DNA of 64,000 bases, taken from Desulfosporosinus sp. Sb-LF (lineage in GTDB: Bacteria > Bacillota > Desulfitobacteriia > Desulfitobacteriales > Desulfitobacteriaceae). The stretch is from contig NZ_SPQR01000007.1 in assembly GCF_004766055.1 (NCBI RefSeq), positions 62,001-126,000 on the forward strand. Direction: 5' to 3'. Position 1 is the stretch's first letter, and the number at the start of each line of letters is the position of its first letter. Below are positions 26,818-35,510 of the stretch, one piece after another. The notes beneath the pieces were generated by a model. The model was not told the DNA's origin. It ran no database searches and saw only the letters and a program-made list of their open reading frames with translations. Both the position numbers and the translations under genes were made by a program.

Positions 26818-28578
26818 TTATAAGGGTGTATCCTGAAAATATTGATAGATTATTGTTGCGGCATTTTTTGGGAGCCCGGCCGCTTGGATCTCCTCGATGC
26901 TTGCGCGCTGAATGTCTTCAAGAGATGAAAAGTGACGCAGCAGGCATTGTTTGCGTTTTGGCCCGATACCGGCAATGTTGTCCAGAGCAGAAAGTGTCAT
27001 ATTTTTTGCGCGTTGTTGACGGTGAAACGTGATAGCGAAACGATGGACCTCATCTTGGATCCTTCCAAGTAAATGAAATGTGGAGTGGTTTTTGGGTAAT
27101 AGGACGGGGTTGCCAGTTTGATCTAGAAGCCCGTGGGTTTGATGACGATCATTTTTAACTATCCCTGCGACAGGAATAGCCAAGTTAAGTTCATTTAGAA
27201 CCTTTAAAGCCGCATTAATTTGTCCTTTACCCCCATCAACTAAGATTAAGTTTGGCAAAAGGCCATTTTCTGAAATCAATCGTGTATACCTGCGTAGAAC
27301 GACCTGCCCCATGGCAGCTGTATCATCGGACGTCTCCATGGGTTGGATTTTATATTTTCGGTATCCTCTGCGCTGGGGTTTACCCTCGATGAATTGAACC
27401 ATGCCAGCAACAGTGTTTGTTCCAGCCGTATTTGAGATGTCAAAAGCTTCAATTCGGTTGGGAGACGGGATATTCAATAGTTCGCCAAGTGTGGCCAACG
27501 CCAGTTGTGTTTCAGATTGTTGGTTCATTTCTAGTGTGATTTGCTCATGAAGAGTGGTCTGTGCATTGGACATCGCCATCTGAATTAGTTCCCGTTTTTT
27601 TCCTTTTTGAGGAACAGTTATGGGAAATAGGTTTGATAAAACCAGAGAGTCGATCGAAGGGAGTAAGATTTCCTGAGGCCATACCGCACGCTCAATGTAG
27701 AACTGAGCGACAAAAGAGGTGAACGCTTCTTCGGGGTCTTCATAATAGGGAAAGATAAAACTATCTCGTGCCAACAATTTACCTTGACGTAAGTAAAAAA
27801 CCTGAATGCACATTTGATCGGTGGTAAGTGCGTACCCAAGAACATCCCGATCAATAAAATCATTGAGAGTAATGTTTTGTTTTTCTCCCAGTTGTTTTAG
27901 ATCTTCAATAAGGTCCCGATATTCTTTTGCACGTTCAAAATGTAGAGCCTCAGAGGACTCTTGCATTTTACCCTCTAAAAGCGCAAGAATTCCGCTTTGA
28001 TCCCCCTTCAGAAAGGATGAAACCTCTTTGCGCATTCCCACGTAAACATCAAGGGAGACGTCATCGACGCAAGGGGCAAGGCATTGGTCTAAATGGTAAT
28101 AAAGACAAGCCCGTGAGGGGATTTGGCGACATTTTCGAAAAGGAAAAAGCCGATTGAGTAGACGAGCAGCTTCTTTGGCGGCAGTTGCATTCGGATAAGG
28201 TCCGAAGTATTTGCCGTTTCCTTTTTTTATTTTCCGTGTGACGAGAATTCGTGGGTGTTTTTCCTCTGTAATCACTAAATAGGGGTAGGTTTTATCATCT
28301 CTTAAGAGGATATTGTACTTTGGGTTATGCTTCTTGATGAGATTGCATTCCAAGACTAGAGCCTCAACTTCAGACTCTGTTATGATATATTCAAAATCGA
28401 CGATCTGACTTACTAGTCGACCGGTTTTTCCGTCGTGTGATCCAGTAAAATAGGACTTTACCCGGTTTTTTAGTATCTTAGCTTTACCGACATAGATAAT
28501 TTGTCCCTGGGTATCTTTCATCAAATACACGCCCGGTTTTCCTGGCAACAATGTCAGTTTTTGTCGAAGTAGATCCAT
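26818..28578 (-). CDS. uvrC: Excinuclease ABC subunit C
   Basis: Dual-incision nuclease subunit of nucleotide excision repair. An N-terminal GIY-YIG domain (about 12-92: PGVYLMKDTQGQIIYVGKAK) makes the 3' incision. A Cys-containing central region, the UVR helix pair for UvrB contact (about 195-230), an RNase-H-like 5'-incision domain with the DISNTAGTNTVAGMV and LILVDGGKGQ motifs, and a C-terminal helix-hairpin-helix pair (about 535-575) follow. Start set at ATG 28578 with GAGGTGGGG just upstream, giving 586 aa; a 20-residue longer frame lacks a site. No uvrA or uvrB is adjacent. Confidence 0.96.
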   Translation of the reverse strand: MDLLRQKLTLLPGKPGVYLMKDTQGQIIYVGKAKILKNRVKSYFTGSHDGKTGRLVSQIVDFEYIITESEVEALVLECNLIKKHNPKYNILLRDDKTYPYLVITEEKHPRILVTRKIKKGNGKYFGPYPNATAAKEAARLLNRLFPFRKCRQIPSRACLYYHLDQCLAPCVDDVSLDVYVGMRKEVSSFLKGDQSGILALLEGKMQESSEALHFERAKEYRDLIEDLKQLGEKQNITLNDFIDRDVLGYALTTDQMCIQVFYLRQGKLLARDSFIFPYYEDPEEAFTSFVAQFYIERAVWPQEILLPSIDSLVLSNLFPITVPQKGKKRELIQMAMSNAQTTLHEQITLEMNQQSETQLALATLGELLNIPSPNRIEAFDISNTAGTNTVAGMVQFIEGKPQRRGYRKYKIQPMETSDDTAAMGQVVLRRYTRLISENGLLPNLILVDGGKGQINAALKVLNELNLAIPVAGIVKNDRHQTHGLLDQTGNPVLLPKNHSTFHLLGRIQDEVHRFAITFHRQQRAKNMTLSALDNIAGIGPKRKQCLLRHFSSLEDIQRASIEEIQAAGLPKNAATIIYQYFQDTPL

Positions 28579-28730
28579 ATTCCCCACCTCACTTCTTATT
28601 CTAGAGTGTAGATTTGTGAGATGCAAGTTTTTATACATAACTATATTAAGACGAACGTATACATGGTTTAAGGACCTAGTTGTTAGTTATCTATAAACCA
28701 GACTATATGGGGTTAATGGGGGGTTAAGGT

Positions 28731-29255
28731 ATGCCAAATAGCTGGGGGCGACGTCCACGTAACGAACTATGGCAGGATTTACAAGCCTTGGCCCTTTGGA
28801 TCTTAATTATCGGGGTTGTTGGGTTTGTTTTGTTTCCGAACTTTTTTAAGAATATATACTCACGCCTATCTGATCCAGTGACCCAAACAAGTACAGTAAA
28901 TGACCAATATACACTGAATAACTCGACAGGCACAGACCCTTCTGTGATAGATCCCCAGACGTTACTTGGTCAAGATTTCTCGAATGTATCCAATGCTTTA
29001 TATAATAATGGAAAAAACGAAGTGTCTTCGGGTTATTGGGTTATATTTGTCGCTGAAGGTGAGTTCAAACAGCTTGCCGTAAGTAGCGATGCATACACCT
29101 TTTTACTTAAACTTATTCAAAGTGATCAAAACAATTCGGGTGGTAATTCGATCATCTTGACTGCTAACGGTCAAATTCGAAAATATACGGTCAGTGCAGA
29201 AATTTATGACATTATCAATAAGATGGCTGTCATTGTGGACCGTAATAATAAATAA
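28731..29255 (+). CDS. Membrane-anchored protein, unknown function
   Basis: 174-aa protein with a basic N-terminus, one membrane helix (about 18-38: ALALWILIIGVVGFVLFPNFF), an Asn/Thr/Ser-rich linker and a compact C-terminal domain (about 100-172) with regular alternating beta/alpha character. I do not recognise a family. ATG at 28731 with GGGGGGTTAAGGT upstream. Divergent from uvrC and convergent with the DMT gene. Confidence 0.6.
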   Translation: MPNSWGRRPRNELWQDLQALALWILIIGVVGFVLFPNFFKNIYSRLSDPVTQTSTVNDQYTLNNSTGTDPSVIDPQTLLGQDFSNVSNALYNNGKNEVSSGYWVIFVAEGEFKQLAVSSDAYTFLLKLIQSDQNNSGGNSIILTANGQIRKYTVSAEIYDIINKMAVIVDRNNK

Positions 29256-29267
29256 ACAGACGATTGA

Positions 29268-29711
29268 CTAACGGAAAAGAAGTTTGGCCCCTGCAGCAAA
29301 AAATCCAATTCCTACGATTTGCCATGGATTCCAAGGCATACGACTTACCCCAAAACATCCAAAATGGTCGATAAGTACAGCCGTACTAACCTGCCCGATG
29401 ATAATTGCCGTGGTCGCATTACAGACGCCAATTTTTGGGATGCTTAGAGCAACAAGTCCTACAATGATGACACTGAGTACACCTCCAAGGTAAAGATACC
29501 ATGGCACAGCCCCCCAATTGTGTTTTGAAAGAGGGTCTCGCCAAGCTATTACTGCAATCAAAGCAATAAGAGAGCCAATGATGTGGACAAGGAATGTTGC
29601 AGAAATCAAGGATGTTTTTTGACTTAAGCACGAATTTATAGTCCCTTGTATTGCCATCGCAATTCCCGAGATAGCCGCAATCAAAAATGGAAAATTGAGT
29701 AGTTTTAACAT
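29268..29711 (-). CDS. DMT superfamily membrane protein (YdcZ/DUF606)
   Basis: 147-aa protein with five hydrophobic helices and the DUF606 (YdcZ) pattern: AISGIAMAIQGTINSCLSQ at the start, PWYLYLGGVLSVIIVGLVALSIPKIGV in the middle and NPWQIVGIGFFAAGAKLL at the end. These small five-helix units belong to the drug/metabolite transporter superfamily and usually work as dimers; the substrate is unknown. ATG with AAGGAGG six bases upstream. It ends 12 bases from the convergent gene. Confidence 0.85.
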   Translation of the reverse strand: MLKLLNFPFLIAAISGIAMAIQGTINSCLSQKTSLISATFLVHIIGSLIALIAVIAWRDPLSKHNWGAVPWYLYLGGVLSVIIVGLVALSIPKIGVCNATTAIIIGQVSTAVLIDHFGCFGVSRMPWNPWQIVGIGFFAAGAKLLFR

Positions 29712-29846
29712 AATTTCCTCCTTAGATCAATTTTAACAACGTGGAAAAGATGACCATGTTCGTCAAGATATATCAGTATTCATTAGAAAGGTTAAGGGAA
29801 AAATGAAAACGTAGAAACAGTAAAAATAAGAAAAAGAGGTGGCGTC

Positions 29847-30221
29847 ATGGACATCGATTATAATTTAGTGCAACGCGCCCAGATGCTGCTCACGTTAGAA
29901 CATCCCTTGAATCAAGTGCGAGAAATTCTAATACGAGAAGGATATCCGCAAGAACAGGTTGTAGAACTAATGAATGCAACTGAAGAAGTCTTAAATTATC
30001 TTGTTCCTCCTCAATATGATGAACATAAAATTGGAATTGATATCTTACACCCAGGAGAAAAAGTGGAGGGGAGAAAACCAACTGTTGATATTTTAATTGA
30101 TAAACGATCTGGACGGTTAGAATTAATCACACCTCATCAACCCGAAACGTGGCGAGTTGCCAATGAAGTACGTAAAGCGATTAAGCGGCAGCGTCAAAGT
30201 GGTATGAAACATTTTCATTAA
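29847..30221 (+). CDS. Conserved small protein, unknown function
   Basis: 124-aa soluble, acidic/basic-mixed protein without signal or membrane segment. The N-terminal 55 residues look helical (QRAQMLLTLEHPLNQVREIL), the centre is beta-rich (DILIDKRSGRLELIT) and the end is basic (RKAIKRQRQSGMKHFH). No family recognised. ATG with an AAGAGGTGG-type site; a likely terminator follows the stop and separates it from mqnE. Confidence 0.6.
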   Translation: MDIDYNLVQRAQMLLTLEHPLNQVREILIREGYPQEQVVELMNATEEVLNYLVPPQYDEHKIGIDILHPGEKVEGRKPTVDILIDKRSGRLELITPHQPETWRVANEVRKAIKRQRQSGMKHFH

Positions 30222-30228
30222 AAGGTAC

Positions 30229-30263
30229 AAGGGCTCTTAGCGAAAGCTTAGGGTCCTTCTCTT
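30229..30263 (+). terminator. Probable terminator upstream of mqnE
   Basis: Imperfect hairpin AAGGGCTCTTAGC, GAAA tetraloop, GCTTAGGGTCCTT (30229-30258) and then CTCTTT. Mismatches make it weaker than the others in the window. Confidence 0.55.
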
Positions 30264-30346
30264 TACTGTTTTATATCTTTTCTCGTATTTCAATAATTAT
30301 GTTATAATTAAAAATAAGTAACAATTTCAGGAAAGAAGGGCCCAAA

Positions 30347-31456
30347 GTGGAATTTGCTCCAGTATTCAATGGATTAGAAGACGTATATAAAAAAATGTTG
30401 ACTAAACAACGACTTGATCGTCAGGATGGCCTAAATCTTTTGCAAACGACCAATATCCTGGGTCTGGGTTACCTGGCGAACGAGCGGAGACGCTCTATCT
30501 GTGGTGATCAGGTGTTTTTCAATAATAACGCCCATATTAACTATAGTAATGTATGCAAAGTACGATGCGGGCTTTGTGCTTTTGGTAAAGACCAAGGAGA
30601 AAAAGGATCTTATACAATGTCTATAGAAGAAGTAGTTCAAAAAGCAGGACAATTTGGAGACCAAGGAGTGACCGAAATTCATATCGTTGGGGGGATACAT
30701 CCTGATTTACCATTTACGTATTACCTAGATATGATCCGAAAAATCAAAGAACGTGTTCCACAGGTAAGTTTGAAGGCTTTCACGGCTGCTGAATATGATT
30801 ATTTTGCCCAGATTGAGAACGTGCCAGTAATCGAAATACTTAAAACTCTGAAGGAAGCTGGCCTTAGCTTTATAACGGGTGGGGGAGCAGAAAACTTCAG
30901 TCCAAGGGTTCGGGAGATTATTTGCCCAGGCAAACTAAGTGGTGAGCGATGGTTAGAGATTCATCGTATTGCCCATCAATTAGGAATTCCCACCAATGCT
31001 AATATGCTTTATGGCCTGATTGAGACTGATGAAGAGCTTATTGATCATTTGTTAGCCTTACGTGCTTTACAAGATGAAACACAAGGTTTTTACGCACTGA
31101 TTCCCACTGCTTTCCATCCAAAAAATACTAAATTCGAAGATGTACCTCAGGCGAGCGCACTGCGTACGTTAAAAGTAATCGCAGTAGCGAGGCTGATTTT
31201 GGATAATTTTCGTTATATTAAAGCTTATTGGGTGTCATCAAGTCCTCAGGTGGCCCAGATGGCACTTTCGTTCGGAGCAAACGATCTCGATGGGGTAGTC
31301 CGGGAGGAAAAAATTTATCATACTGCCGGTGCAACCAGCCCACAAATGCAAACCGAACAGCAGTTGATTCGTATGATTCATGAAGCTGGTTTAGAGGCTG
31401 TCGAAAGGGATACGTATTACCACGTTATTAGACGTATCGCTCCTAATAATGAGTGA
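30347..31456 (+). CDS. mqnE: Aminodeoxyfutalosine synthase MqnE (radical SAM)
   Basis: Radical-SAM enzyme joining 3-[(1-carboxyvinyl)oxy]benzoate and SAM into 6-amino-6-deoxyfutalosine, the step after MqnA. The [4Fe-4S] motif is C70-x3-C74-x2-C77 within YSNVCKVRCGLCAF. MqnE-type features are VGGIHPDLPFTYYLDMIR, TGGGAENFSPRVREIICPGK and TNANMLYGLIETDEE. Length (369 aa) fits MqnE better than MqnC. GTG start at 30347, eight bases after AGAAGGG. It is not linked to mqnA, which lies 24 kb away. Confidence 0.9.
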   Translation: MEFAPVFNGLEDVYKKMLTKQRLDRQDGLNLLQTTNILGLGYLANERRRSICGDQVFFNNNAHINYSNVCKVRCGLCAFGKDQGEKGSYTMSIEEVVQKAGQFGDQGVTEIHIVGGIHPDLPFTYYLDMIRKIKERVPQVSLKAFTAAEYDYFAQIENVPVIEILKTLKEAGLSFITGGGAENFSPRVREIICPGKLSGERWLEIHRIAHQLGIPTNANMLYGLIETDEELIDHLLALRALQDETQGFYALIPTAFHPKNTKFEDVPQASALRTLKVIAVARLILDNFRYIKAYWVSSSPQVAQMALSFGANDLDGVVREEKIYHTAGATSPQMQTEQQLIRMIHEAGLEAVERDTYYHVIRRIAPNNE

Positions 31457-31501
31457 GAGTCCTTGATGTCTGGTGGATTAAGTTGTTAAGAGGTGAATCA
31501 A

Positions 31502-31984
31502 ATGCGTATCGCCGTATTGTCAGACACTCATTTGCGAGAGGGGAGATCTCTTCCTCGCATTGTCTGGGAACACTTAACTCAGATTGAGATGATTCTTCAT
31601 GCGGGTGACTTGACTAATATGAGCTTGTTGGAGGAACTGGCCAGTATTGCTCCTGTCCGGGCGGTAAGAGGCAACTGTGATGGCTGGGATGTTTCTCTGC
31701 CTGAGCGTGACATTGTGGAATGTGAATCTTTGAGAATAGGTCTTATTCACGGTTCAGCAGGAAAGGGAAAAAACGTCCCGGAACGGGCCTATCTTGCATT
31801 TGCGGATTCTCCGGTTGATATCATTATTTTCGGGCATAGTCATTCCCCATTTATGGAATGGCGGAATGGCATTTTGATGTTCAATCCAGGTTCCCCCACG
31901 GATAAAAGGCGTGAACCCCAATATTCAATTGGAGTATTAGACCTTCAACGGGGCCAGGTTAAAGCGAATCATCTGTATTTTTGA
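31502..31984 (+). CDS. YfcE/MJ0936-type metallophosphoesterase
   Basis: 160-aa calcineurin-like phosphoesterase. Metal ligands are evident: SDTH (about 8-11), HAGDLTN (about 38), RGNCDGWD (about 60, with N-C-D in place of N-H-D), HGSAG (about 86), and the GHSHSPFM box (about 117). This is the YfcE/MJ0936 group, acting on phosphodiesters in vitro; the physiological substrate is unknown. Start at ATG 31502 preceded by AAGAGGTG. The next gene starts 15 bases downstream, so the pair is co-transcribed. Confidence 0.88.
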   Translation: MRIAVLSDTHLREGRSLPRIVWEHLTQIEMILHAGDLTNMSLLEELASIAPVRAVRGNCDGWDVSLPERDIVECESLRIGLIHGSAGKGKNVPERAYLAFADSPVDIIIFGHSHSPFMEWRNGILMFNPGSPTDKRREPQYSIGVLDLQRGQVKANHLYF

Positions 31985-31999
31985 AATCTGGAGGAACTC

Positions 32000-32602
32000 A
32001 TGAAATATCGCAGAAATAAGGTGAAACGCGAACATGGCATCATACAAAATGCTTTGCAATGGCTTGAAAACTTAAGTACCCTTACTGAAGTGACTGACAT
32101 TATTCCCGGTGTTATTGATGTCAATCATTCTTCTGAACGGGGTATTGTCTATAAATATGCAACCCAAACGGGGTGCAAACTTTTACTTAAAAGTAATGGT
32201 TCCATTCAAGAGGCCTTTGTGGTTACTAAAAACCCGGAATGTATTAAGAAATGGGTTGAAAAGAAATTCCCTCCAAATCCGCCAGCGAATGAATCAGAGG
32301 GTATAACTCAAAATAGCCTGCGAGAACGATCTAGTGAGAAGTTGACGAGCACTTCTGCACCCGTTCCTTCAAATCAGAGACTCATCTCAGAGAATAAGCC
32401 TGCTACTAGGCCTTGTAGGCATCGATCGAAGAAGAATTCCTCCAGAAACGTGACGGATTTTGAATCGAGAAAAGAAGATGGTTCAAATATCTCGGATCGA
32501 TTAGATCGTTCTACTCTGAAAGCCCTGAAACATTTAAGGGAGTCACTTCACAACGCCAAAATTCAAAATGCTAAAACGAAAACGAAGAAACTATGGCAAT
32601 AA
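32000..32602 (+). CDS. DUF2103-like metal-binding protein with long basic tail
   Basis: 200-aa protein. The first 90 residues (MKYRRNKVKREHGIIQNALQ onward, with VIDVNHSSERGIVYKYATQTGCKLLLKS) resemble DUF2103, annotated elsewhere as predicted metal-binding. The remaining 110 residues are low-complexity, rich in Ser, Lys, Arg and Asn, and probably disordered. Such small basic domains are often nucleic-acid binding, but that is a guess. ATG with a GGAGGA site, 15 bases after the phosphoesterase. A terminator follows. Confidence 0.55.
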   Translation: MKYRRNKVKREHGIIQNALQWLENLSTLTEVTDIIPGVIDVNHSSERGIVYKYATQTGCKLLLKSNGSIQEAFVVTKNPECIKKWVEKKFPPNPPANESEGITQNSLRERSSEKLTSTSAPVPSNQRLISENKPATRPCRHRSKKNSSRNVTDFESRKEDGSNISDRLDRSTLKALKHLRESLHNAKIQNAKTKTKKLWQ

Positions 32603-32604
32603 AT

Positions 32605-32642
32605 AAACAGCTTAAGACAAATATGTCCTAAGCTGTTTTTCC
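32605..32642 (+). terminator. Terminator after the DUF2103-like gene
   Basis: AACAGCTTAAGACA / TGTCCTAAGCTGTT hairpin (32606-32637) followed by TTTTT, a few bases after the stop. Confidence 0.85.
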
Positions 32643-32690
32643 AAGTAAAGGAGCGAGTGCGTGCGTGCTTAAGTAAGGGGGTCTTTTTGT

Positions 32691-33794
32691 ATGGAAGTTG
32701 GTCGTATATTAGCACCTGGGTCGATCGATAGCAACCTACTAAAACAATTGCGCCCTGGAGATCGGCTCTTGGTGGAAGTCATTCAAAAAACGGGGGAACG
32801 TGAAGGAACCATAAGGGTAAATGGGCAGGATGTTTTTGCTCTATTAGAAACTTCTACAGAATTAGGGGAAAAGTTCTGGGTTAAAGTAGCCAATGCCAAT
32901 CAGGGCAACTTACTACTAGTACGAGAGCCAATAGTTGAAAAGCAAGGGGATATTCACGAGCTTTCTCAACAGCTACAACAAATTAGAGAAAGAGGATTTC
33001 CCATTCATCCAGAAATAATTGCCCTACTAAGAGAATTTCCTAAAGAGAATCCAGGCTTTCTGAGTTCTTTGTCGGAGATTATTCAAGGGAAGATGACGGA
33101 TGAATTCTTGGCGAACTTGCGAAAATCAATCCCAGAGTGGGCTAATTTATCGGAAGAAAACGGAGCGGAAGAGCTTGTGGAGTGCTTAAGAAAACTAGGC
33201 CTCAATTATGAGCAACGCATACAACAAATGCTAAAATTAGAGTCTCATGCCAGGGAAACTGAGAAAAATAGCCTTAAAGACACATTTAAATTTGCTCTGC
33301 TCGAAGCCATTCAGAAGCAAGCAGGACGAGACCATGATTCCAAAGGGCCTTTGGCTCAATTACTTCAAAAACTTACAGGTCAACAACTGTGGTTTAAGAC
33401 AGGAACCTTAGACAATGCCTATATGTTACTTCATCTTCCATTATTAAATCAGGGTCAACCTATTCCAGTTCAAATAGCGATAGAAAGTGCTCGTAAAGGG
33501 TCTAAAATGGATGCGCATCATTGTCGTGTGGCTATCCAGATAGAAACTCTGGAATTTGGAGAGATTGGAATTGATGCCTTTTTTGATCAAGATTCACTCG
33601 CTTTGCGTGTTCTTACCCGTGAGCAGCAAGTTCTACCTGAACTCATAGAGGAGGTTATGGATGAAACAAGGGCAAAATTCTCCAAACTAGGTTTTAATAT
33701 CGTGAACGTTGAGACTGGGAATTTGGATAAGGCGATAGAATTCCAAAATTTCCTTAAAGGATTAAGGCGAAGTGGAGTTGATATTAAGAGATGA
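32691..33794 (+). CDS. YlqG-like protein upstream of an FlhB-C homologue
   Basis: 367-aa soluble protein. A small beta-rich N-terminal region (about 18-85: LRPGDRLLVEVIQKTGEREGTIRVNG) precedes a helical, charged middle (95-235) and a C-terminal domain (about 240-365) rich in alternating strands. The C-terminal layout resembles FliK/flagellar hook-length control proteins. Gene order with the FlhB-like gene corresponds to ylqG-ylqH of Bacillus. Role unknown, possibly in a secretion-linked process. ATG at 32691 with AAGGGGG about ten bases upstream; the stop overlaps the next start. Confidence 0.65.
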   Translation: MEVGRILAPGSIDSNLLKQLRPGDRLLVEVIQKTGEREGTIRVNGQDVFALLETSTELGEKFWVKVANANQGNLLLVREPIVEKQGDIHELSQQLQQIRERGFPIHPEIIALLREFPKENPGFLSSLSEIIQGKMTDEFLANLRKSIPEWANLSEENGAEELVECLRKLGLNYEQRIQQMLKLESHARETEKNSLKDTFKFALLEAIQKQAGRDHDSKGPLAQLLQKLTGQQLWFKTGTLDNAYMLLHLPLLNQGQPIPVQIAIESARKGSKMDAHHCRVAIQIETLEFGEIGIDAFFDQDSLALRVLTREQQVLPELIEEVMDETRAKFSKLGFNIVNVETGNLDKAIEFQNFLKGLRRSGVDIKR

Positions 33795-34066
33795 AAGAAA
33801 AGGCAGCAGCTTTGGTTTATGATCAATCAGGGGCACCTAGAATTGTGGCTAAAGGAGCAGGCGAAGTTGCTCGAAAAATAATAGATTCTGCAAAAGCAGA
33901 GGGCATCCCTATTCAGAAGAATGAAGTACTTATTGAAGCCCTGCTGCAGGTGGAGCTAACAAAAGAAATTCCACCTCAGCTCTATCGAGCAGTGGCGGAA
34001 ATTCTCGCCTTTGTTTATAGGCTGGAAAAAGCAAAATCACACGCAAGCTCGTTATTACATACATAA
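33791..34066 (+). CDS. FlhB C-terminal-domain homologue (EscU/YscU family, YlqH/FlhX)
   Basis: 91-aa protein equivalent to the cytoplasmic C-terminal part of FlhB/YscU: AAALVYDQSGAPRIVAKGAGEVARKIIDSAKAEGIPIQKNEVLIEALL. It lacks the membrane part and has no NPTH autocleavage motif. In Bacillus such FlhB2/FlhX-type proteins can partly replace the FlhB C-terminus in flagellar export. ATG overlaps the stop of the preceding gene by four bases (ATGA), so the two are translationally coupled. No other flagellar gene is in the window. Confidence 0.82.
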   Translation: MKEKAAALVYDQSGAPRIVAKGAGEVARKIIDSAKAEGIPIQKNEVLIEALLQVELTKEIPPQLYRAVAEILAFVYRLEKAKSHASSLLHT

Positions 34067-34116
34067 TTTTTCGAAGCTTTCACAAACTATTCATAGTAAA
34101 AAGGCAGGAGGTCACT

Positions 34117-34560
34117 ATGGATATATCATTTGAAGTTTTGAACAAGATCCTTAAAGGCGAGCATATGGCAATCGAACAATATCAGGCGTATATTGATGCA
34201 CTGACGGACGGTCCACTGCGTACTCATTTAACCGCTATTCTCACAGATCATAAAGAGCATGCAACTCGGATCGCCTATTACATTCAAACTAATGGGGGAC
34301 AGGCCGAAGAAGGTGCAGGGGTTGTGGGGCTAGTGGCTGATTGGAAAACCCGTCTCAGTAATTTAGGAGAACTCAAACCAATGGAAATGCTTGAACAACT
34401 TTATTCCGGAGAAGATAAAGGTCTTGCTCGTGCTGTGCAGTATTCTGAACGGTTGTTAAGTAGTGCGGAAAAGGAGGTTTTAGCCCCGATATTTTCAAAT
34501 GAACATGATCATCTAAAACAACTTCAAGGCCTGAGAGAAGGTCTTTATAGTAATATATAA
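34117..34560 (+). CDS. Ferritin-like four-helix protein (DUF2383-like)
   Basis: 147-aa protein predicted to be an all-helical ferritin-like bundle. Glutamate and histidine pairs suited to metal binding recur: GEHMAIEQYQAYIDAL (14-29), DHKEHATRI (48-56), and NEHDHLKQL near the end. This resembles the PA2169/DUF2383 group, whose function is not settled but may be stress- or metal-related. ATG with AGGAGGT site. It stands alone and shares a bidirectional terminator with the convergent gene. Confidence 0.72.
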   Translation: MDISFEVLNKILKGEHMAIEQYQAYIDALTDGPLRTHLTAILTDHKEHATRIAYYIQTNGGQAEEGAGVVGLVADWKTRLSNLGELKPMEMLEQLYSGEDKGLARAVQYSERLLSSAEKEVLAPIFSNEHDHLKQLQGLREGLYSNI

Positions 34561-34608
34561 GCGGATTAAATGTGAATGAAATAGTCTCGTGCAGAACCGT
34601 ACAAAATT

Positions 34609-34634
34609 AAAAGCGGCAATCGCCGCTTTTAAAA
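34609..34634. terminator. Bidirectional terminator
   Basis: AAAAGCGGC, AATC loop, GCCGCTTTT (34609-34630) with A-tract before and AAAA after; serves the ferritin-like gene and the convergent 109-aa gene. Confidence 0.82.
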
Positions 34635-34637
34635 CTA

Positions 34638-34967
34638 TTAGGCAGTGGGTTCTTCCTTATCTCGGTGCTTCCTCGACAAGCATAAGCGCTTCTTCGCTAA
34701 CATTCCTGCCACTTTCCCATTGTCACCGAGAAGGATACCTTGTAATCTCCATTCGCGGAAAGTCTGCCAAAATTGTTGTTCAGAGATTCTCCGAGTATAT
34801 CCTTCAGATTCTTCATCATAGGGCCAAAAAACATCAACCCACAAGGTTCCCTTGTTGCTTAAAACCAATACAAAATGAACAAGTTCTGGGTTAGGAGATT
34901 CAGAGTCACGCATTAGTATGTGTGAACGGCCGTTAGGGAAATCTGTTCGAATGTAAGTAAACTTCAT
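34638..34967 (-). CDS. Hypothetical protein
   Basis: 109-aa soluble protein of unknown function. Aromatic-rich strands (ELVHFVLVLSNKGTLWVDVFWPYDEE) suggest a beta-sheet core, followed by a helical part and a basic C-terminal tail (KKRLCLSRKHRDKEEPTA). Start set at ATG 34967 with GAGGGGG seven bases upstream; a TTG immediately before it is the alternative. No family recognised. Confidence 0.5.
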   Translation of the reverse strand: MKFTYIRTDFPNGRSHILMRDSESPNPELVHFVLVLSNKGTLWVDVFWPYDEESEGYTRRISEQQFWQTFREWRLQGILLGDNGKVAGMLAKKRLCLSRKHRDKEEPTA

Positions 34968-35196
34968 CAATAATCCCCCTCAGTGCAATTCCAAATGAGA
35001 CCTGACGTGGCAATTCAAGTATAGCATGAAACATTGAATAAGACGATGGGCTCTATGAGCCTGATACACACTGCTCATAGTAAAAGGCTATGGTTAATGC
35101 TGAGAGTAAAAATGCCTATGGTTTAACGTATGCAATAACTGTGTTTAGGATACAATACGCTAGAAATAAAAGATTGTGATAGGGAGTGTGTAGGAT

Positions 35197-35460
35197 ATGC
35201 TTACGGTTATTCACACGTTTAACGGTCCAGATCCAGATCGTATTTTAGGAGAACTGCGGACAGGGATTCAATCGGTCGAAAGTATTGAAGGTTTTAAATT
35301 TGCTTCGGTCAATAAACAAGAAAATACGTCAGACATTATGCTTTTTTCAAAATGGGAAAACCATTCGGCGTATCAAAATTGGGCGTCTACGGTAGGCGAA
35401 AATAAGGCATTTAAGTCCGCAACACCGCAAATGTTTGAGGTTCTAGAAGAAAAATACTAA
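35197..35460 (+). CDS. Antibiotic biosynthesis monooxygenase (ABM)-like small protein
   Basis: 87-aa dimeric alpha-beta barrel type protein: MLTVIHTFNGPDPDRILGELRTGIQSVESIEGFKFASVN, with FSKWENHSAYQNWAST matching the W-x-(S/D)-x2-A-(F/Y)-x2-W pattern of ABM/YgiN domains. Members act as heme- or quinol-related monooxygenases or as sensors; no function is proven for this type. GTG-rich leader TAGGGAGTGTG precedes ATG 35197. Ends at a strong terminator shared with convergent pabC. Confidence 0.7.
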   Translation: MLTVIHTFNGPDPDRILGELRTGIQSVESIEGFKFASVNKQENTSDIMLFSKWENHSAYQNWASTVGENKAFKSATPQMFEVLEEKY

Positions 35461-35510
35461 AGAAAAAGGGTTGCCGGGGGTTATGCCCCCTAGGGCATCC
35501 CTTTTTCTTT
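35459..35510. terminator. Bidirectional terminator between ABM-like gene and pabC
   Basis: Long nested hairpin: AAAGAAAAAGGG (35459-35470) pairs with CCCTTTTTCTTT (35499-35510) around an inner GGGG/CCCC stem. It overlaps the ABM stop codon and reaches the pabC stop codon. Confidence 0.85.
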
